From: Mesodorylaimus sp. YZB2_4
Taxonomy: Eukaryota; Nematoda; Enoplea; Dorylaimida; Dorylaimidae
Reading direction: 5' to 3'
DNA length: 64,000 bases
NCBI GenBank assembly: GCA_030248295.1
Contig: JASANH010001194.1
Coordinates: forward strand, 62,001 to 126,000
Below, in pieces: positions 27,467 to 43,318 of this stretch (positions are counted from its first letter, which is position 1; each line of letters opens with the position of its first letter). Below the pieces are notes generated by a model. That model had not been told where the DNA came from and searched no databases. It was given only the letters and a program-made list of their open reading frames with translations. The position numbers were made by a program, and so were the translations under genes.

Positions 27467-28770
27467 CTATCTTTTGCTTCCTCCCATACAAGCTGGTGAT
27501 TTATCGATTTTACCGCCTCGCTCTTCCCACTGATTCGGAGTGTGAGCCACGATCGATAGCGCGTGGACACCAGAAGCCAATTCGTCTTTTAGTGTATCGT
27601 TGACCAGACGATGCCTCTGAAAAAATGTTCTTTTTTAGCACTTGTAAATATCCGAAATAAAGGGACATGACCAGAATTTTTACAACCTGACCACGGTTGG
27701 CGTGAAAACGTGAACGGCAAAACATTACTGTTGAAGAACACGGACAGAGGGAGGGACATAGAAGATGGTGCCACAGAAAAAGGTAGGTAGGTACTAAAAT
27801 AGCATTGCTACCAGGGTTCACACAAGGAGCGGGAGATGATTTTTCCAGACAAAAATTTAATCTTTACACACTACCACACGACTCCTAAACCAATTCCAAC
27901 TGATTTGCTGACTTCGAGAATGACCAGCAGCCACAAAGAAAAGGCGGGTGATGCGAAATTTTGAACCTCAACATGTAGCCTCTCAGTTTTTCCCGATTCT
28001 GGCTCAAAAATTCCTATTTTCCCTGACTTTTTCCTGGTTTTCCTAGTTTTCCAGCCTTGTATGAGCCCTGGGCTACGCCTTAAAAATAGTGATGGCCAGC
28101 TGTAGGCTAACACCATCTGGTAAGCCTGCATTTGCCGTCAGACAATTCTATTCGCATGCTATGCTATTGCTTCAAGCCATAGAGGTTCAGTGTATGTAGT
28201 AGAAAACCTCGATCTTACCTGAATCAGAGGTAAGTTATCGAAACGATCGGAGACAACAAGCACTTTGAAATGCGTCTCCGAGCCTATAAACACCATCATA
28301 TTTTGTGTAACAGCATTACTGAACAAAAATTAAAACCTTTGGGAACGTTGTGCATATAGCTTTCGTTGATGACGTCCAAGTGCGACGGTCCAAACCTTTC
28401 GGTTAGTTTTTGACGAATTTGCTCTTCAACAGGCCCCTAGAAGTAAGCAGATGACCTGACGAGTGAGGTGTGACACACTTATGCACAAACTGATGATCCC
28501 TTCAAATGATACACGAGCGCAAGGAAAGATGGTGCTCCTTCAGCCCCAATCCCTTATTTGAGGAGTGCCGGAAAGATTACATTAGCTGTAGTGGTCTATT
28601 CAAAAATTATTTCACCAAATAGCCACACATCGATCATCAATAGGGCCTAGGAAAACTTACTGTACCATTCGTTTTCCGACAGTGCCAGAAGTTGCGACCG
28701 AAACCAATCTGCGTGGAATGTTGATGATTTGCGAGAAAGGAAACAAAACTCCGCTGATCACTCTGCTCAT
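27467..28770 (-). CDS. BOLA1: BolA-like protein 1 (mitochondrial)
   Basis: BOLA1 acts with monothiol glutaredoxin GLRX5 in mitochondrial iron-sulfur handling and redox balance. Four exons join in phase to 139 aa, against 137 in human: 28666-28770, 28337-28436, 28219-28283 and 27467-27616. The N-terminus is Arg- and hydrophobic-rich without acidic residues (MSRVISGVLFPFSQ...RRLVSVATSG), as expected for a mitochondrial presequence. The BolA domain contains GPVEEQIRQKL, GSETHFKVLVVS, the signature RHRLVND with its conserved His, and VHALSIVAHTPNQW. The C-terminus SPACMGGSKR matches BOLA1, not BOLA2 or BOLA3. The first donor is ambiguous: ATG|GTACAG preserves phase, while the stronger-looking CA|GTAAGT four nt further does not. 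The donor of exon 2 (G|GTTTTA) is also weak. The start lies 516 nt from the divergent GFPT start. Confidence 0.9.
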
Positions 28771-29286
28771 CAGTTACACATCAAAATTATAGTTGATGAT
28801 ACAAACAATACGATCAGATTGATTGATCGATTGCTCTCCGAAATCCCCGAAATCAAATCGTGTGCCCTAGCGCCAATTAGCAACCGACTTTGTCATAAGC
28901 AGCGTAAAGTCTGCTTTAAGCGCGCAGGATCGGTGCCAAGAAACCAGTTGGATCGTGCAACGTGGCAATCGAAGGTCAATAAACATGCTCCTCTGAATGT
29001 CGACGTAGTAATCGTTTGAGCCCGGTGTTGTTTTTGCTTAAAAAGGCGCCACTTCGACGCCGCGACACGACCTATTCCATATAATTGGCCCGGCCATAGC
29101 CGACCCCGTCGTCGATCGCATCTTCCGCAAAACCGGTTTCATTCGCCCGTTGAGAGACTAGAGGGCTCGTTGCGCATCGCTCATTGATCAAAAATCGCCG
29201 CCTCGAGTCGGTACGCTCTGTCTTGACAAGCCTCGAATTCCGGCTACCCAACTGTTCGGCTCCTTGGATTTGGCTGATTTACGATC
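28771..29286. promoter_or_regulatory. Bidirectional promoter region, BOLA1 / GFPT
   Basis: The BOLA1 and GFPT start codons diverge across 516 nt. Both promoters and 5' UTRs must fit here, unless GFPT has a further untranslated exon elsewhere. No TATA box is seen at an obvious position; the middle part is GC-rich with several CG dinucleotides. Confidence 0.55.
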
Positions 29287-33975
<4,689 letters not shown>

Positions 33976-34244
33976 TGGCCCGACCAAGCAGGCAATATGG
34001 CGAACAGATTTTTGGGGCACATTCCCGCCACTTATTTCTCTCTAATACGTTATTTTTGTGTTATTTTAATTCATTATGTGATAACTTTTTCGTATTCAGT
34101 TGCTATGCCCATATTAGTACCAAGACATTTAATTTTGGAGGTTTCTTTTTGGATGTTTTGCGGTTTATGAGTATTTGAATGATGCGTTTATAACTTGGTA
34201 TTGTATTGTCTGCATGGCGGTTTGGCCTTTCACTTGAAGTTGCC

Positions 34245-34250
34245 AATAAA
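34245..34250 (+). terminator. Candidate polyadenylation signal of GFPT
   Basis: The hexamer AATAAA lies 270 nt downstream of the GFPT stop codon in the right orientation. Position and sequence suit a cleavage signal; no transcript evidence is available. Confidence 0.5.
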
Positions 34251-34431
34251 ACCAGGTTATGGTGCCAGGCTGGAGTGGTAGACACTAGCGCGGAGTTTTT
34301 AGAGGATACAGAACCTCTCATTTCAGAATTATCCCTTCAAAAATCGAGCCTGGACAGGCAAGTACAAAATGCTTACGTGGAAGTAGTTCTATTTCAAGAG
34401 GAGCAAGGAATCAGTGTATGGGGGACTAAAC

Positions 34432-34613
34432 TATTGTGCTTTGGTCCCCCCCCCCCCAACAAATGTTTAGTCTGGCTTTCCCCTTATCGTTAGGCTTAGG
34501 CCATGCTTCGATACTATATATAGCTTAGGCTTAGGTATATAACTTACCGTAGGGCTTGGTTAGGGTTGGGCAAAAAGCCCAACTAAACATTCGTGGGGGA
34601 CCGAAGCATAAGA
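34432..34613. repeat. Imperfect inverted repeat / hairpin element
   Basis: The left arm (about 34432-34472, TGTGCTTTGGTCCCCC... ATGTTTAGT) pairs with the right arm (about 34580-34613, ACTAAACATTCGTGGGGGAC followed by CGAAGCATAAG). The left arm is expanded by a run of 13 C at 34444-34456. The loop contains TTAGGCTTAGGC. Probably a small foldback or MITE-like element. Confidence 0.6.
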
Positions 34614-35339
34614 GCACCCCCGCGGTCTTCTCAAGACTAGTTTCTGGTCGGCCACACAAATGCTCATTGTCTGATTGCATTGGGGAACAACTGGTTCTGA
34701 TACAGAACGCCAGATCAAGTCTATCGCACTGGCAAGTACCCGTACCACAGAAAAGCGGTTAGACGTAGGACTCTACTGTTTGGTAGAGGTATGGGGTACC
34801 AGTAAAATGGAAATGGTTACTCCCTGATGCTGATGACATGATTACTAGGCTCATTCCAAGTTTTAGTGGCGGTAAGGACAAGAAAGGCAATGTTGATGTG
34901 ATGTAACAGAAGTGGTGGAGCTTCTGGTGAGATGAGGGATAAACAAAACGCGGAGTATAAAACAATGGAATACAAAATGCATAAAGTCAAGGCGATGATA
35001 AAAGACTAACGCAACTACTGTAAGCTGTGTCAAAAACGCTCACGCGACAGCGAGTTCGGGCTGATCTTACAAGCGAGCGGTCCAAGGTCTTTTATAGGCA
35101 AGCCTGGTAGAAAGCCTGGCTGCTGAGTGTCGATCGCTGAGACCCCGATTCGTAAACACCCTAATGATCAGGCATACAGTAGACGCCGCGCCTCTGGGTG
35201 CCTGCAACTGCTCTGTGCAGTGATACACTAGCCTGGCTGCTGGTCGAATGCACCCAGTTCTAAGATTTCGGCCACCAGTTCGCGGTGAACATAGTCAACA
35301 CAAGAGCACAGCAATGCATGAGCATGTTTCAGCAGTTCC

Positions 35340-35490
35340 AGACTGCTGAAACAGACTGCTGCAGCAGACAAACCAAGTACCTGCCCTCGGGTCAACTCCT
35401 GGACTCTCCCAGTACGGACCAAAGGGAAACGACGACCGCAGAGGCCCCTTGAGGGAATGCTAATCGAAGTCCCTGGCTGGCGCCTGGCCC
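35340..35490 (-). repeat. Dispersed repeat family 3, copy a
   Basis: Its reverse complement aligns with 42015-42165: AGGGACTTCGAT, CTCAAGGGG, CTGCGGTCGT, TTTCCCTTTGGT (TTCCCTTTGGT in the other copy), AGAGTCCAGGAGTTGAC and GGCAGGTACTTGG occur in the same order. Confidence 0.75.
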
Positions 35491-36254
35491 GCACCACAGA
35501 TCTGCCAAACTGGATGAACAAATCGAGAGGGTGGCCTTATCAATGCAGAAACCACACAGTCTCATGGTCATGAGCTATGATTAAAATTGGTGCAGATTTT
35601 GAGAACGGTTGATTTGTGGATCTCTAGAGTATTGGTTTTTTCCGTGACCGCAAAATCAGAGGCCGTATTCCAGAAACTCGAAGGAAACCTCGAGGTGAAA
35701 GAAAAATTTTCCTTCAAGGTCACTGGAACTTTCCTTCGAGCTCGCAGGGAAAAATCTCCTGGAGCTCGACGGAACTTTCCTGCGAGCTTAAAAATTCGTC
35801 TTTTGGCTATTACACCGTTTAAAAACAGACGACAGCGAAAACTCTACAACATGCCAACGTCACGATTTCTAGCTTGCTTATCAAGAACGCGACTTTCTAA
35901 CTTCGTCTTTTGAAATTGTCTTTTTAAATTTTGTGGGCCGAAGCCGAAGCCCTTTTTGCCTCTGGCCCGCCAGCAGTCAAACCTTTTAAGCAGGGCTGTG
36001 CGGGGATAAGCACACACAGCATCTTCCCTCTGCGTGGCTCCACTAGGAGCACCTCCACCGAGGGCGTCCCGGACTGGACACCGACTTCCTCGGGCAATGG
36101 GCTTTGAACCCTGTCGGTGTTCGACAGCTGAGACTGCCTCCTAGTTTGGCTTCCCTCTCTCCACTCGGAGCACCTCGGCGGTACCAAATGAGTCACCCAC
36201 GGGCACGGGCACGGGCGTGCAAGGTCAGCGAGGGTTTATGGTTCGTAAAGCGAC

Positions 36255-36350
36255 CTCCATCACCGGGATTTGAACCCGGGACGAGTCCAGCCACTCGCTG
36301 CCAAGCAATACGGAGAGATGAATGCCGAACCGCTGCACCACCGCGGACGT
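36255..36350 (-). repeat. tRNA-like sequence, probably head of a tRNA-derived SINE
   Basis: On the minus strand TGGTGCAGCGGTTCGG resembles a polymerase III A box and GGTTCAAATCC is a perfect B box within a T-arm (CCGGG, loop, CCCGG). The two acceptor halves (GTCCGCG and TGATGGA) do not pair and the anticodon arm is unclear, so it is not a functional tRNA. The related-looking tail may run to about 35935. Confidence 0.5.
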
Positions 36351-36886
36351 TTTTTGAAATGGTCTTAATGTAGATGAAAAAGAGACAATATATGAAGTGA
36401 AAAGTCATTCGCATTTAATATACGATCATTTCCGAAGAAATAGACGCGAATCACTCGAATGCTGTAAGTTTGTTTTTCGATTTACAACAATGTTATGGGG
36501 ACTGGAATAAATAATAGGGAAGGCAAACTCGGCAAACAGAGAGCGCCAATAATTCACAGATTGAGATGCGAATTCATTATTCTGTCACGACCAGTTTTAT
36601 GTTCATGTTCATGTTCATGTTTTACCACATGACCAAACGCTTATGCGCAGTTTAGTTTAGTGCAGGGATAAATGGGGAGAATGTGATTTGCTCATGGCCT
36701 TCATCCCCGACTTACGATTAGCAGCCCTCACAATGTGAGCCAGTGCGAGATGAGTCCTCGCCATCTGCTGCGTTGCGCAATTATAGCCTTCGTCTGCCCG
36801 CGTGTGAAGTACCTAGTCTCGTTGTCGCGAACAAGAAGTAGCCTTAAGAAAATAAGTGTAGATGATTTGCTAACAGCAAATACTAC

Positions 36887-37740
36887 ATTCCCGCCACTTT
36901 ACACTTCCCTCGCTGGCCCAATGCACTTTTGACACTTTACACTGTCTCGCGGCCAATACATATAAGCGAGCTGCTGGCCGTGTCTCGTCATTCCGATTGA
37001 CTGCTCGTTCACGAATGATGGTCTTGGCTGCACAAATGTGGGTCTTGTTGCCCACGCCTGTCAGTCCGTTGCCATCGCCAGTGAGCCAGTTGCCAGCGAA
37101 TGTGGGTCTTGTTGCCCTAGCCGGCTGGTCTCGTTGCAGTCGCCCACGAATGTTGGCCTCAGCCAACGACAGATGGGTCTGTGTATCGGAATGGCTGCGA
37201 TGTGACGACCTCCCCGTGGTGCAGCTGGAAACTGGTCTTCCGATCAGGCCAACGTCACACAAGAAAGAAAAGTCGAATACAACGAGCGACGGACGAGACC
37301 ACGGACGGGGGCGAGCTGCTGAGTATGCTTCGTTTACTTAGTAGACTGACTCCTTAATCGACTCCTTAACTTTCAGGCCCGACTCCCGATGCGAGTGGCA
37401 TATGTCTGGATGATCGGGCCGGAGAAGATGGTCTCGTTGGATTGATCTCTAACGTGCTCGCCGACAATGACGGACTCGGTGAGGTGAGTTTGGTCTCTTG
37501 CACTCTTTTCTCGCTTCTAGCTAATCGAGCTTGTTTTTCAGGTATCAAACCTCAAGTCCGCACTCGTTGGGGCGTCACGACGAGAACCCGAGCAGTCAAG
37601 CAGCGAATACAGACAAGAGTGAATCTGCGTACATGGCCAAACCAAACGATGAATCAAGCTCCAACTCTGCCGTCGACCATTGGGCGTCTTGGACGAAGTC
37701 ACGATCGTCGGAGTGACATCCAGTGATCTCGATCGTGACA
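36887..37740 (+). repeat. Unit U, left outer copy
   Basis: It shares with 39722-40750, in direct orientation, CACTTTACACT, a GACACTTTACACTG block, GTGTCTCGTCATTCCGATTG, a long block ending CAACGTCACACAAGAA, then a CAGGCCCGACT block at a candidate acceptor and CTCCAACTCTGCCGT near the 3' end. The segments between are diverged, so this duplication is older than the inversion. Confidence 0.85.
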
Positions 37741-39557
37741 ACTTGTGTACGGCGTATCATGGCTTATATTGATCATGGCCTTGTATGTGTCTGTTGGGTT
37801 CCAAGGAGAAGGGTGGGTCATGGGAGCGACGAGATGACGATTCCGTGCCTTAAGAAGCATGTTAGCAAGCGAAATCATGTCGATGCCATGACATAGGTTA
37901 CATGCAGTCTCGAGTCATTCATGGTAGTGAGCGTCACAGGGCTTGCAGAATGGGGTGACTAAAGCGTAACATACCGTGATCTAGTGCAGTGTGGGATTGC
38001 TTAAGCAGTTGTTGTGCTCGTAAGGTTTTCTCTGATGCTGCGCTATCGACTGTGAGCGTCCTTTAATGGTATCGTTGTAAATCCTCGTTTGTTATCCTGG
38101 GGTTAACGTCACACGGCATTAGGCGCGAGCTGCCAGTTGGTACCTCTTACTTCCTCAACTGTGCAGTGGAGAGCCCACCCCTTCTGTCTCGATTGCCTCT
38201 CTCAGTAAACTAGGAACCCTCTCGGAGCAGGGGTCTGTTTTGCAATGTACATCACCCTGGCTATACTCTAGTGCCATGTGACTTACCACTAACCGCCTCC
38301 TGACTTCCAAACTAGGGTGAAGTAGGCAGGGCGGGGTCGGGCGAAAAAGGGTGGATCTGGATGGTCTTGTATGTTTCCTGTGTATCAGAAGGCTGCTGTA
38401 AAATTTATGATGTCTGATCATGACGAGAAGTCAACCTACAAGAGGCTATAAAAGCTATGCTGCAGTCTGAAACGTGTGACACCTCTTCTTGTCGCCTATG
38501 CACTTGCGCACGCTGACAAAGTAGGATTTCAACAAACTGCGTGTCTTCTGCCTGGAATTATCGCTGTGATTCACGGTTCTCTTTTCAAACGAGCCCATGT
38601 CTCCTTTCTCAAGTCAGTCAGCCTTGGTTCCAAAGACTGAAGCGATCTTGCTGGCAGATTGGATTCTTGTGTGGATCTACATGTCGCAACATTTGCGGTG
38701 GTTGTGGTGGTGACACTCGAGGTGCTACGATGGACGATGTGCTTGCTGCTTCTGCTTTACTCCCTGGTCATTGTAGAATGACTTTGGAGCAGTTTCATAA
38801 TCGTTAGTTTTCGAAGGCCGCATTTTCCAACAGAATGGGCGCTGGGAATTACAGAAAGAGGAATTACAAATACCACATCACGACTTTCGATTCGTGCACT
38901 ATTTTTGGATGATTCGGCCATAGCCATGGATGGACACGCTGGGTTTGGTCGACTTTGATCTGTTCCTGTTTTACCAGATCATCAAGAATGACCATCTTGT
39001 GCTTCACATTAGGGAGAGCTTGGTGCTGGATATGTCTTGTTCGATGTCATATTTATCAATCTGACCATCGAATCAAATATTTGGTATTAATTTGATGGGT
39101 GGCTCACTTTATTATCGATCGAGAAATTATTGTTTGCTAAGTGGGTATAGGATTAGACTTTGTACGTGTGAGAATAGCTAATTCATTCACTTCGTTGGTG
39201 AAGTCCATGCTTAGCAGAAAATCTCGCTGGAAAACGATTCAAGAATACAGCCTCTACTGGTGTGCAAAGTCAGCGAGGGTTCTGGTTTTTCCAAACTGGC
39301 CTCTGTCACCAGAAATTGAACTCAGAATGAGCAAGGCCGGCGCTGACACATCGCTCGCTAATTGCTGTAAAAACAACAGGGCTTGGCTTAGGTACTGAGA
39401 GGAGCCCAACAGTATAAGAGCCCCCCTCCCCAACTTGATTTGGGAAGTTGTATAGCCCCCTCCATACCCCGTTTCCTGGTCGATCTGCCATCGATCCCTC
39501 CTATCAGCCAGTCACACCACCATTTCCACCGGGCCACCAACCGATCGATTGCCGACG

Positions 39558-39572
39558 GCGCCCCCTAGCGAG
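39558..39572 (-). promoter_or_regulatory. CTCF-like motif, left arm
   Basis: GCGCCCCCTAGCGAG; on the minus strand it reads CTCGCTAGGGGGCGC, one base from the CTCF core consensus. Its mirror copy is at 44455-44469. Confidence 0.4.
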
Positions 39573-39721
39573 AGAATCGCCCTCGAGGCGTCCTCCCATC
39601 CATTGGACATTGCAAAATCAGCCCACGATCGAGAGGCCGATCGCTGGCTACCATCGTATTTTTCTACCACGAAATATGGCTTTTTCGCCACTTCTCACTG
39701 GCCTCGCAGCCTGCTTCGTAT

Positions 39722-40750
39722 GGTACATTCACTTTACACTGCCCTCGCTGGCCAACTGCACTGTTGACACTTTACACTGCCCTGGCAGCCAGTACATAAG
39801 CACGCTGCTGGCCGTGTCTCGTCATTCCGATTGACTGCTCGTTCACGAATGATGGTCTTGGCTGCACAAATGTGGGTCTTGTTGCCCACGCCTGTCAGTC
39901 CGTTGCCATCGCCAGTGAGCCAGTTGCCAGCGAATGTGGGTCTTGTTGCCCACGCCGGCTGGTCTCGTTGCAGTCGCCCACGAATGTTGGCCTCAGCCAA
40001 CGACAGATGGGTCTGTGTATCGGAATGGCTGCGATGTGACGACCTCCCCGTGGTGCAGCTGGAAACTGGTCTTCCCGATCAGGCCAACGTCACACAAGAA
40101 CGAAGAACCGACGAAGCGGCAATCGGATCAGAAGGCGAAGAGAATAAGCGACGGACGAGACCAGGTTAAGCTTCGTTTACTCAGCACACGGACTTCTAGC
40201 GTCTTAACTTCCAGGCCCGACTTCTGATGCGAATGGCACATGGCTGGATGACCAGCCCAGGCAAGAAAGATCTCGCCCCGTCCAACATCTCAATTCGACA
40301 AAAGAGAATCCCCGATCAGGCCAAAGTCACTCAAGGACGAAGGTCGAGTCGAATGGCGAACTAGACGAGAGGTAAGTTATGGTTCATTCTTTCTAGACTG
40401 ACTTGTAGTGATTAGCGGTTTAGATACTATATTCGAGGCAAAACTCTTTGTCGATGATCTGGCAGCAACTACGTCTATTTGCAGTCCCTACCGTTCTGAA
40501 CATGCATTGGGTTTCAGAAACGACTCCGACGAAGATAAACAGCTGCGCCGATCAGCGTCCTCATCATCGTCGATGCATAGTCCAGAAGTAACGGAGCAGT
40601 AAAGAACCCTGATACCCGAAGAATGTGTTAATGCGTGCTGTGAATCTGGCCAGGCCGCAAACAATGAAACAAGCTCCAACTCTGCCGTTGACCAATGGGC
40701 GTCTTGAAAGAAGTCGCGATCGCCAGTGTGACATGCTGTGATTTCGATCG
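39722..40750 (+). pseudogene. Unit U, left inner copy: disabled copy of the spliced reading frame
   Basis: It mirrors the three candidate exons found in the right arm at 43319-44092. Exon 1 (39934-40164) is open. Exon 2 (about 40215-40371) has an in-frame TAG at 40362-40364 where the right arm has AAG. Exon 3 ends early at a TAA near 40600 instead of running on. The left copy therefore looks like a pseudogene, or the right-arm frame is open by chance. Confidence 0.5.
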
Positions 40751-40869
40751 TGACTGCTGATTTGTTGAGTTGAGCCGCAGTTCTGTTCTGACTGGGGACG
40801 GCAGTTTAGTAAGTCCATCGCGGGCCTTGCCCACCTGGCTCTGGGCGACTCACCCGGTACTGTCAAGTG

Positions 40870-41135
40870 GCGGACGCCAAACGAGTAGAGAATCAGGAAA
40901 CTGGTTTCCGAACACCAGCCTTCAAGGTTCCTCCCTTCTCGCCCAGTATCATCCTTGGACGCTGGTGCTGGATGCCCTCGTGTGGAAGTGCTCCTAGTGG
41001 AGACACAGAAGGAAGCTGCCGTGAGAGCTGATTACCCCACGGCCTTGCTTATCATAATATAACTGCTGGCCGGCTACAGGCAAAACGGGTTGGAAGTTCC
41101 GTGGGGAAACTGGGGCGGCACGGAGCATAACCCAC
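40870..41135 (+). repeat. Dispersed repeat family 1, copy c
   Basis: Best preserved match to 15385-15605, including GCTGCCGTGAGAGCTGATTA, GCTTATCATAATAT and GGCAAAACGGGTTGGAAGT with CCGTGGGGAAAC. An A-rich stretch follows (ACAAAAATAAAAAATAAAAG), which could be the tail of a retroposon inserted in + orientation. Confidence 0.75.
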
Positions 41136-41530
41136 AAAAATAAAAAATAAAAGAAAAAATTCTTAGGATCTCTAATAACTTTCTCGATAAAGACCCTGGA
41201 TGTCCTGCAGCGACAGCTCATTCGCACGCACTTCCTGCATGATACATCTGCCTTCTTGGTCACTCCATTTAAGAATGACTGTGACATCAAGCCTATTGAT
41301 ACTCCTCAGGCGTTGCTCGTACCACGTGAAAACTAAATGCTAATCGCAAACCCCATTGGTGCTGTCTAATATGCATTCATCACACATAAACGTCTCCGTC
41401 CTTTTCAGTTCAGATCCTGGACGCGTACAGATGGATTTAAAAGTATCTGATAATGGGCAGGAATTCCCCCGACCAACTAGCGGGCCAATCGATTCGTGCG
41501 GTTTTTTATTGGCTTAAGGTTTGCTGTCTT

Positions 41531-41580
41531 GCTAGGGTGGTCGAGTGGTTAAGCGGCCGACTAAAGCCGTGGATGGAGCT
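41531..41580 (+). repeat. tRNA-like A-box region
   Basis: GGTGGTCGAGTGGTTAAGCG matches the 5' half of serine/leucine tRNAs, with a plausible anticodon stem after it. No B box or matching 3' half is seen, so it is a tRNA fragment or SINE head, not a gene. Confidence 0.35.
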
Positions 41581-42014
41581 TTCAACTACAGTTGCTGGCC
41601 GTCTCAGCCATTTTGTGACCGCGATACTGGCACGTATAATGGTTAACGCAAACGCGCTGCCATCTCTGGTGCTTGAACTTCGGCCCAGTCTAGTCAATGA
41701 AACCTAGAAGAGGCAAATTGCGTCTAGGCGCACAATCCCGGCTGGCTAGGCGCGGTAATGCCAACTGCGGCCAGCCGTGTGTGATTGGCCCTGGCAACAA
41801 GTTAAACAAGTTAAATTTAAATTCCTTCAGCGATTTCTAGCGGTGCCTGCGAAGTTGGCTCTCTGAGGATGCCTAGAATCGGCAGAGTGGCCTTGACACT
41901 GATATAATAAAACCATTGTTTAATAGTCATGTTTCAGATTACGTGATCGGCTCTCCCTTCCAAGAAGCCACCCCTTCGTGTGGTCTACCACATTGGCAGA
42001 ACTGCAGCGGAGTC

Positions 42015-42165
42015 AGGTGCTGGCAAGGGACTTCGATAAACATACTCTCAAGGGGTCCCTGCGGTCGTTGTTCCCTTTGGTTCATTCCGAAAGAGTCCAG
42101 GAGTTGACTCCAGGCAGGTACTTGGCTGGTCTGCGGACTTGTTTGTGGGTAAGATCTAGGATGTA
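42015..42165 (+). repeat. Dispersed repeat family 3, copy b
   Basis: Aligns with the reverse complement of 35340-35490 over at least 130 bases, as described for that copy. Confidence 0.75.
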
Positions 42166-43318
42166 GACAGCATCGTGAATTGCGGTGCTCGCAAGGGATC
42201 CACCAGTGTTGACTGGACACGCCATCAACAGTTGAACTGTTCGCCATTGGAGGCATCTCAGGACTCTGGACCCCTTAGGCATCTCAGGTGCATACAGTCA
42301 GCAGCCAGGCTGGTGTATTATAGCACACAGCTTTTTCACGCGCCCAGAAGCGCGCATACACGTCTAAGGAGCTGTAGGAGTTGCGGTCTTGATGATCGAT
42401 ATCCTGTAGGACATTTTGCGCAGAGTCGCAAAAGAAAAAGGGGTTACCGCTCAATGGACTGCTGAGCACCTGATATTTGGTTCCCGCGATCCCACTGTGT
42501 CACCTAAACTGAGAAAGCGAATGAACACAATCAGGATGGTTGCTAATCAAGACATATATTCGCAACAACGCGCTAAATCTCTCTCATACTTGGGAATTGG
42601 TTTCTGCTCGCTTTAAAGCGTTATTGTTGTATCATTGTCACGCGGCTCAATCGCTAGGTCGACTAAAATTTTTCATGACGTTTAGAAATGCTACCTGTAA
42701 TACAGCATACGCTTCCCTCTGTCTTCACGCGATGAACAAATCAGTGTTTCCTGTTCCTCTTCTTTTTTTGTGCGCGTGCATATGGTGTATGTTTGAATTT
42801 CTGTGTTGTGCTCTAGCTAATGAAAGCGCGTGCGTGCGATGTGCATTAACAACTGCCATGCTACACATATTATGAATGACAATCTTCCAAAAAGATAGCG
42901 TCACAGCGTCAAAGTCGCCTCTCTTACAAACCATTCCAAAAAGTTAGACATCTTAGGGGTTTGTGGTTTGCGTTCTTGTCCAATCCATGCTTGGTCTCAG
43001 CGTGCCACACGAATTCCGCATCTGCACGCGCCAGTATCGCATCTTTGAGCGAGTATAGCACAGATTTGTCGATGCCAATCAAAACAGCACTTCTTCATTT
43101 GATATTCAGCTCGCATTACTTTCCATGTGTCGCTAGACTTACTCTAAGGCTATGAAGCTTCGAGCCTCAAAGGCCCGAATTGCCCGTCGCTCCAACCGAC
43201 CTCATGCGCACCAGCCAGACAGTACATACACGGCCAACATGAAGATGAGCCGCACAGGCAGCAATACTATAAACACCATCGCGATCACAGCATGTCACAC
43301 TGGCGATCGCGACTTCTT

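Larger units (their letters stand above)
33976..36886. other. Gene-free stretch between GFPT and the large inverted repeat
   Basis: Holds the GFPT 3' end (AATAAA at 34245), a hairpin-like element at 34432-34613, a family 3 repeat at 35340-35490 and a tRNA-like element near 36255-36350. Around 35655-35800 an A-rich stretch has short repeats of the type GAACTTTCCT followed by GCGAGC or CGAGCTCG. I see no protein gene. Confidence 0.5.
36887..40750 (+). repeat. Left arm of giant inverted repeat (~3.85 kb)
   Basis: This arm is the near-exact reverse complement of 43275-47125. Matching landmarks in the two arms always sum to 84,026-84,030, so there is hardly any net insertion or deletion over almost 4 kb. 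The arm contains two diverged direct copies of a ~0.85-1 kb unit (36887-37740 and 39722-40750) around a ~2 kb middle part without evident coding. The outermost ~20 bases of the left unit have no clear match beyond 47120 in the right arm. Confidence 0.95.
40751..43274. other. Spacer of the giant inverted repeat
   Basis: This 2.5 kb spacer is unique within the window apart from a family 1 repeat (40870-41135), a tRNA-like stretch near 41531-41580 and a family 3 repeat (42015-42165). Reading frames of up to ~110 codons show no recognisable domain. I see no transposase or gene. Confidence 0.6.

Noticed and set aside
28661-28670. Donor CA|GTAAGT for BOLA1 exon 1
   Set aside because: Stronger by sequence, but it shifts the conserved GPVEEQIRQKL out of frame; ATG|GTACAG keeps it.
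34491-34535. Interstitial telomere (TTAGGC)n
   Set aside because: Only two adjacent units at each of two spots; chance or part of the foldback element is more likely.
36255-36350. Functional tRNA gene on the minus strand
   Set aside because: A and B boxes are present but the acceptor stem halves do not pair and no clear anticodon arm forms; better read as a tRNA-derived repeat.
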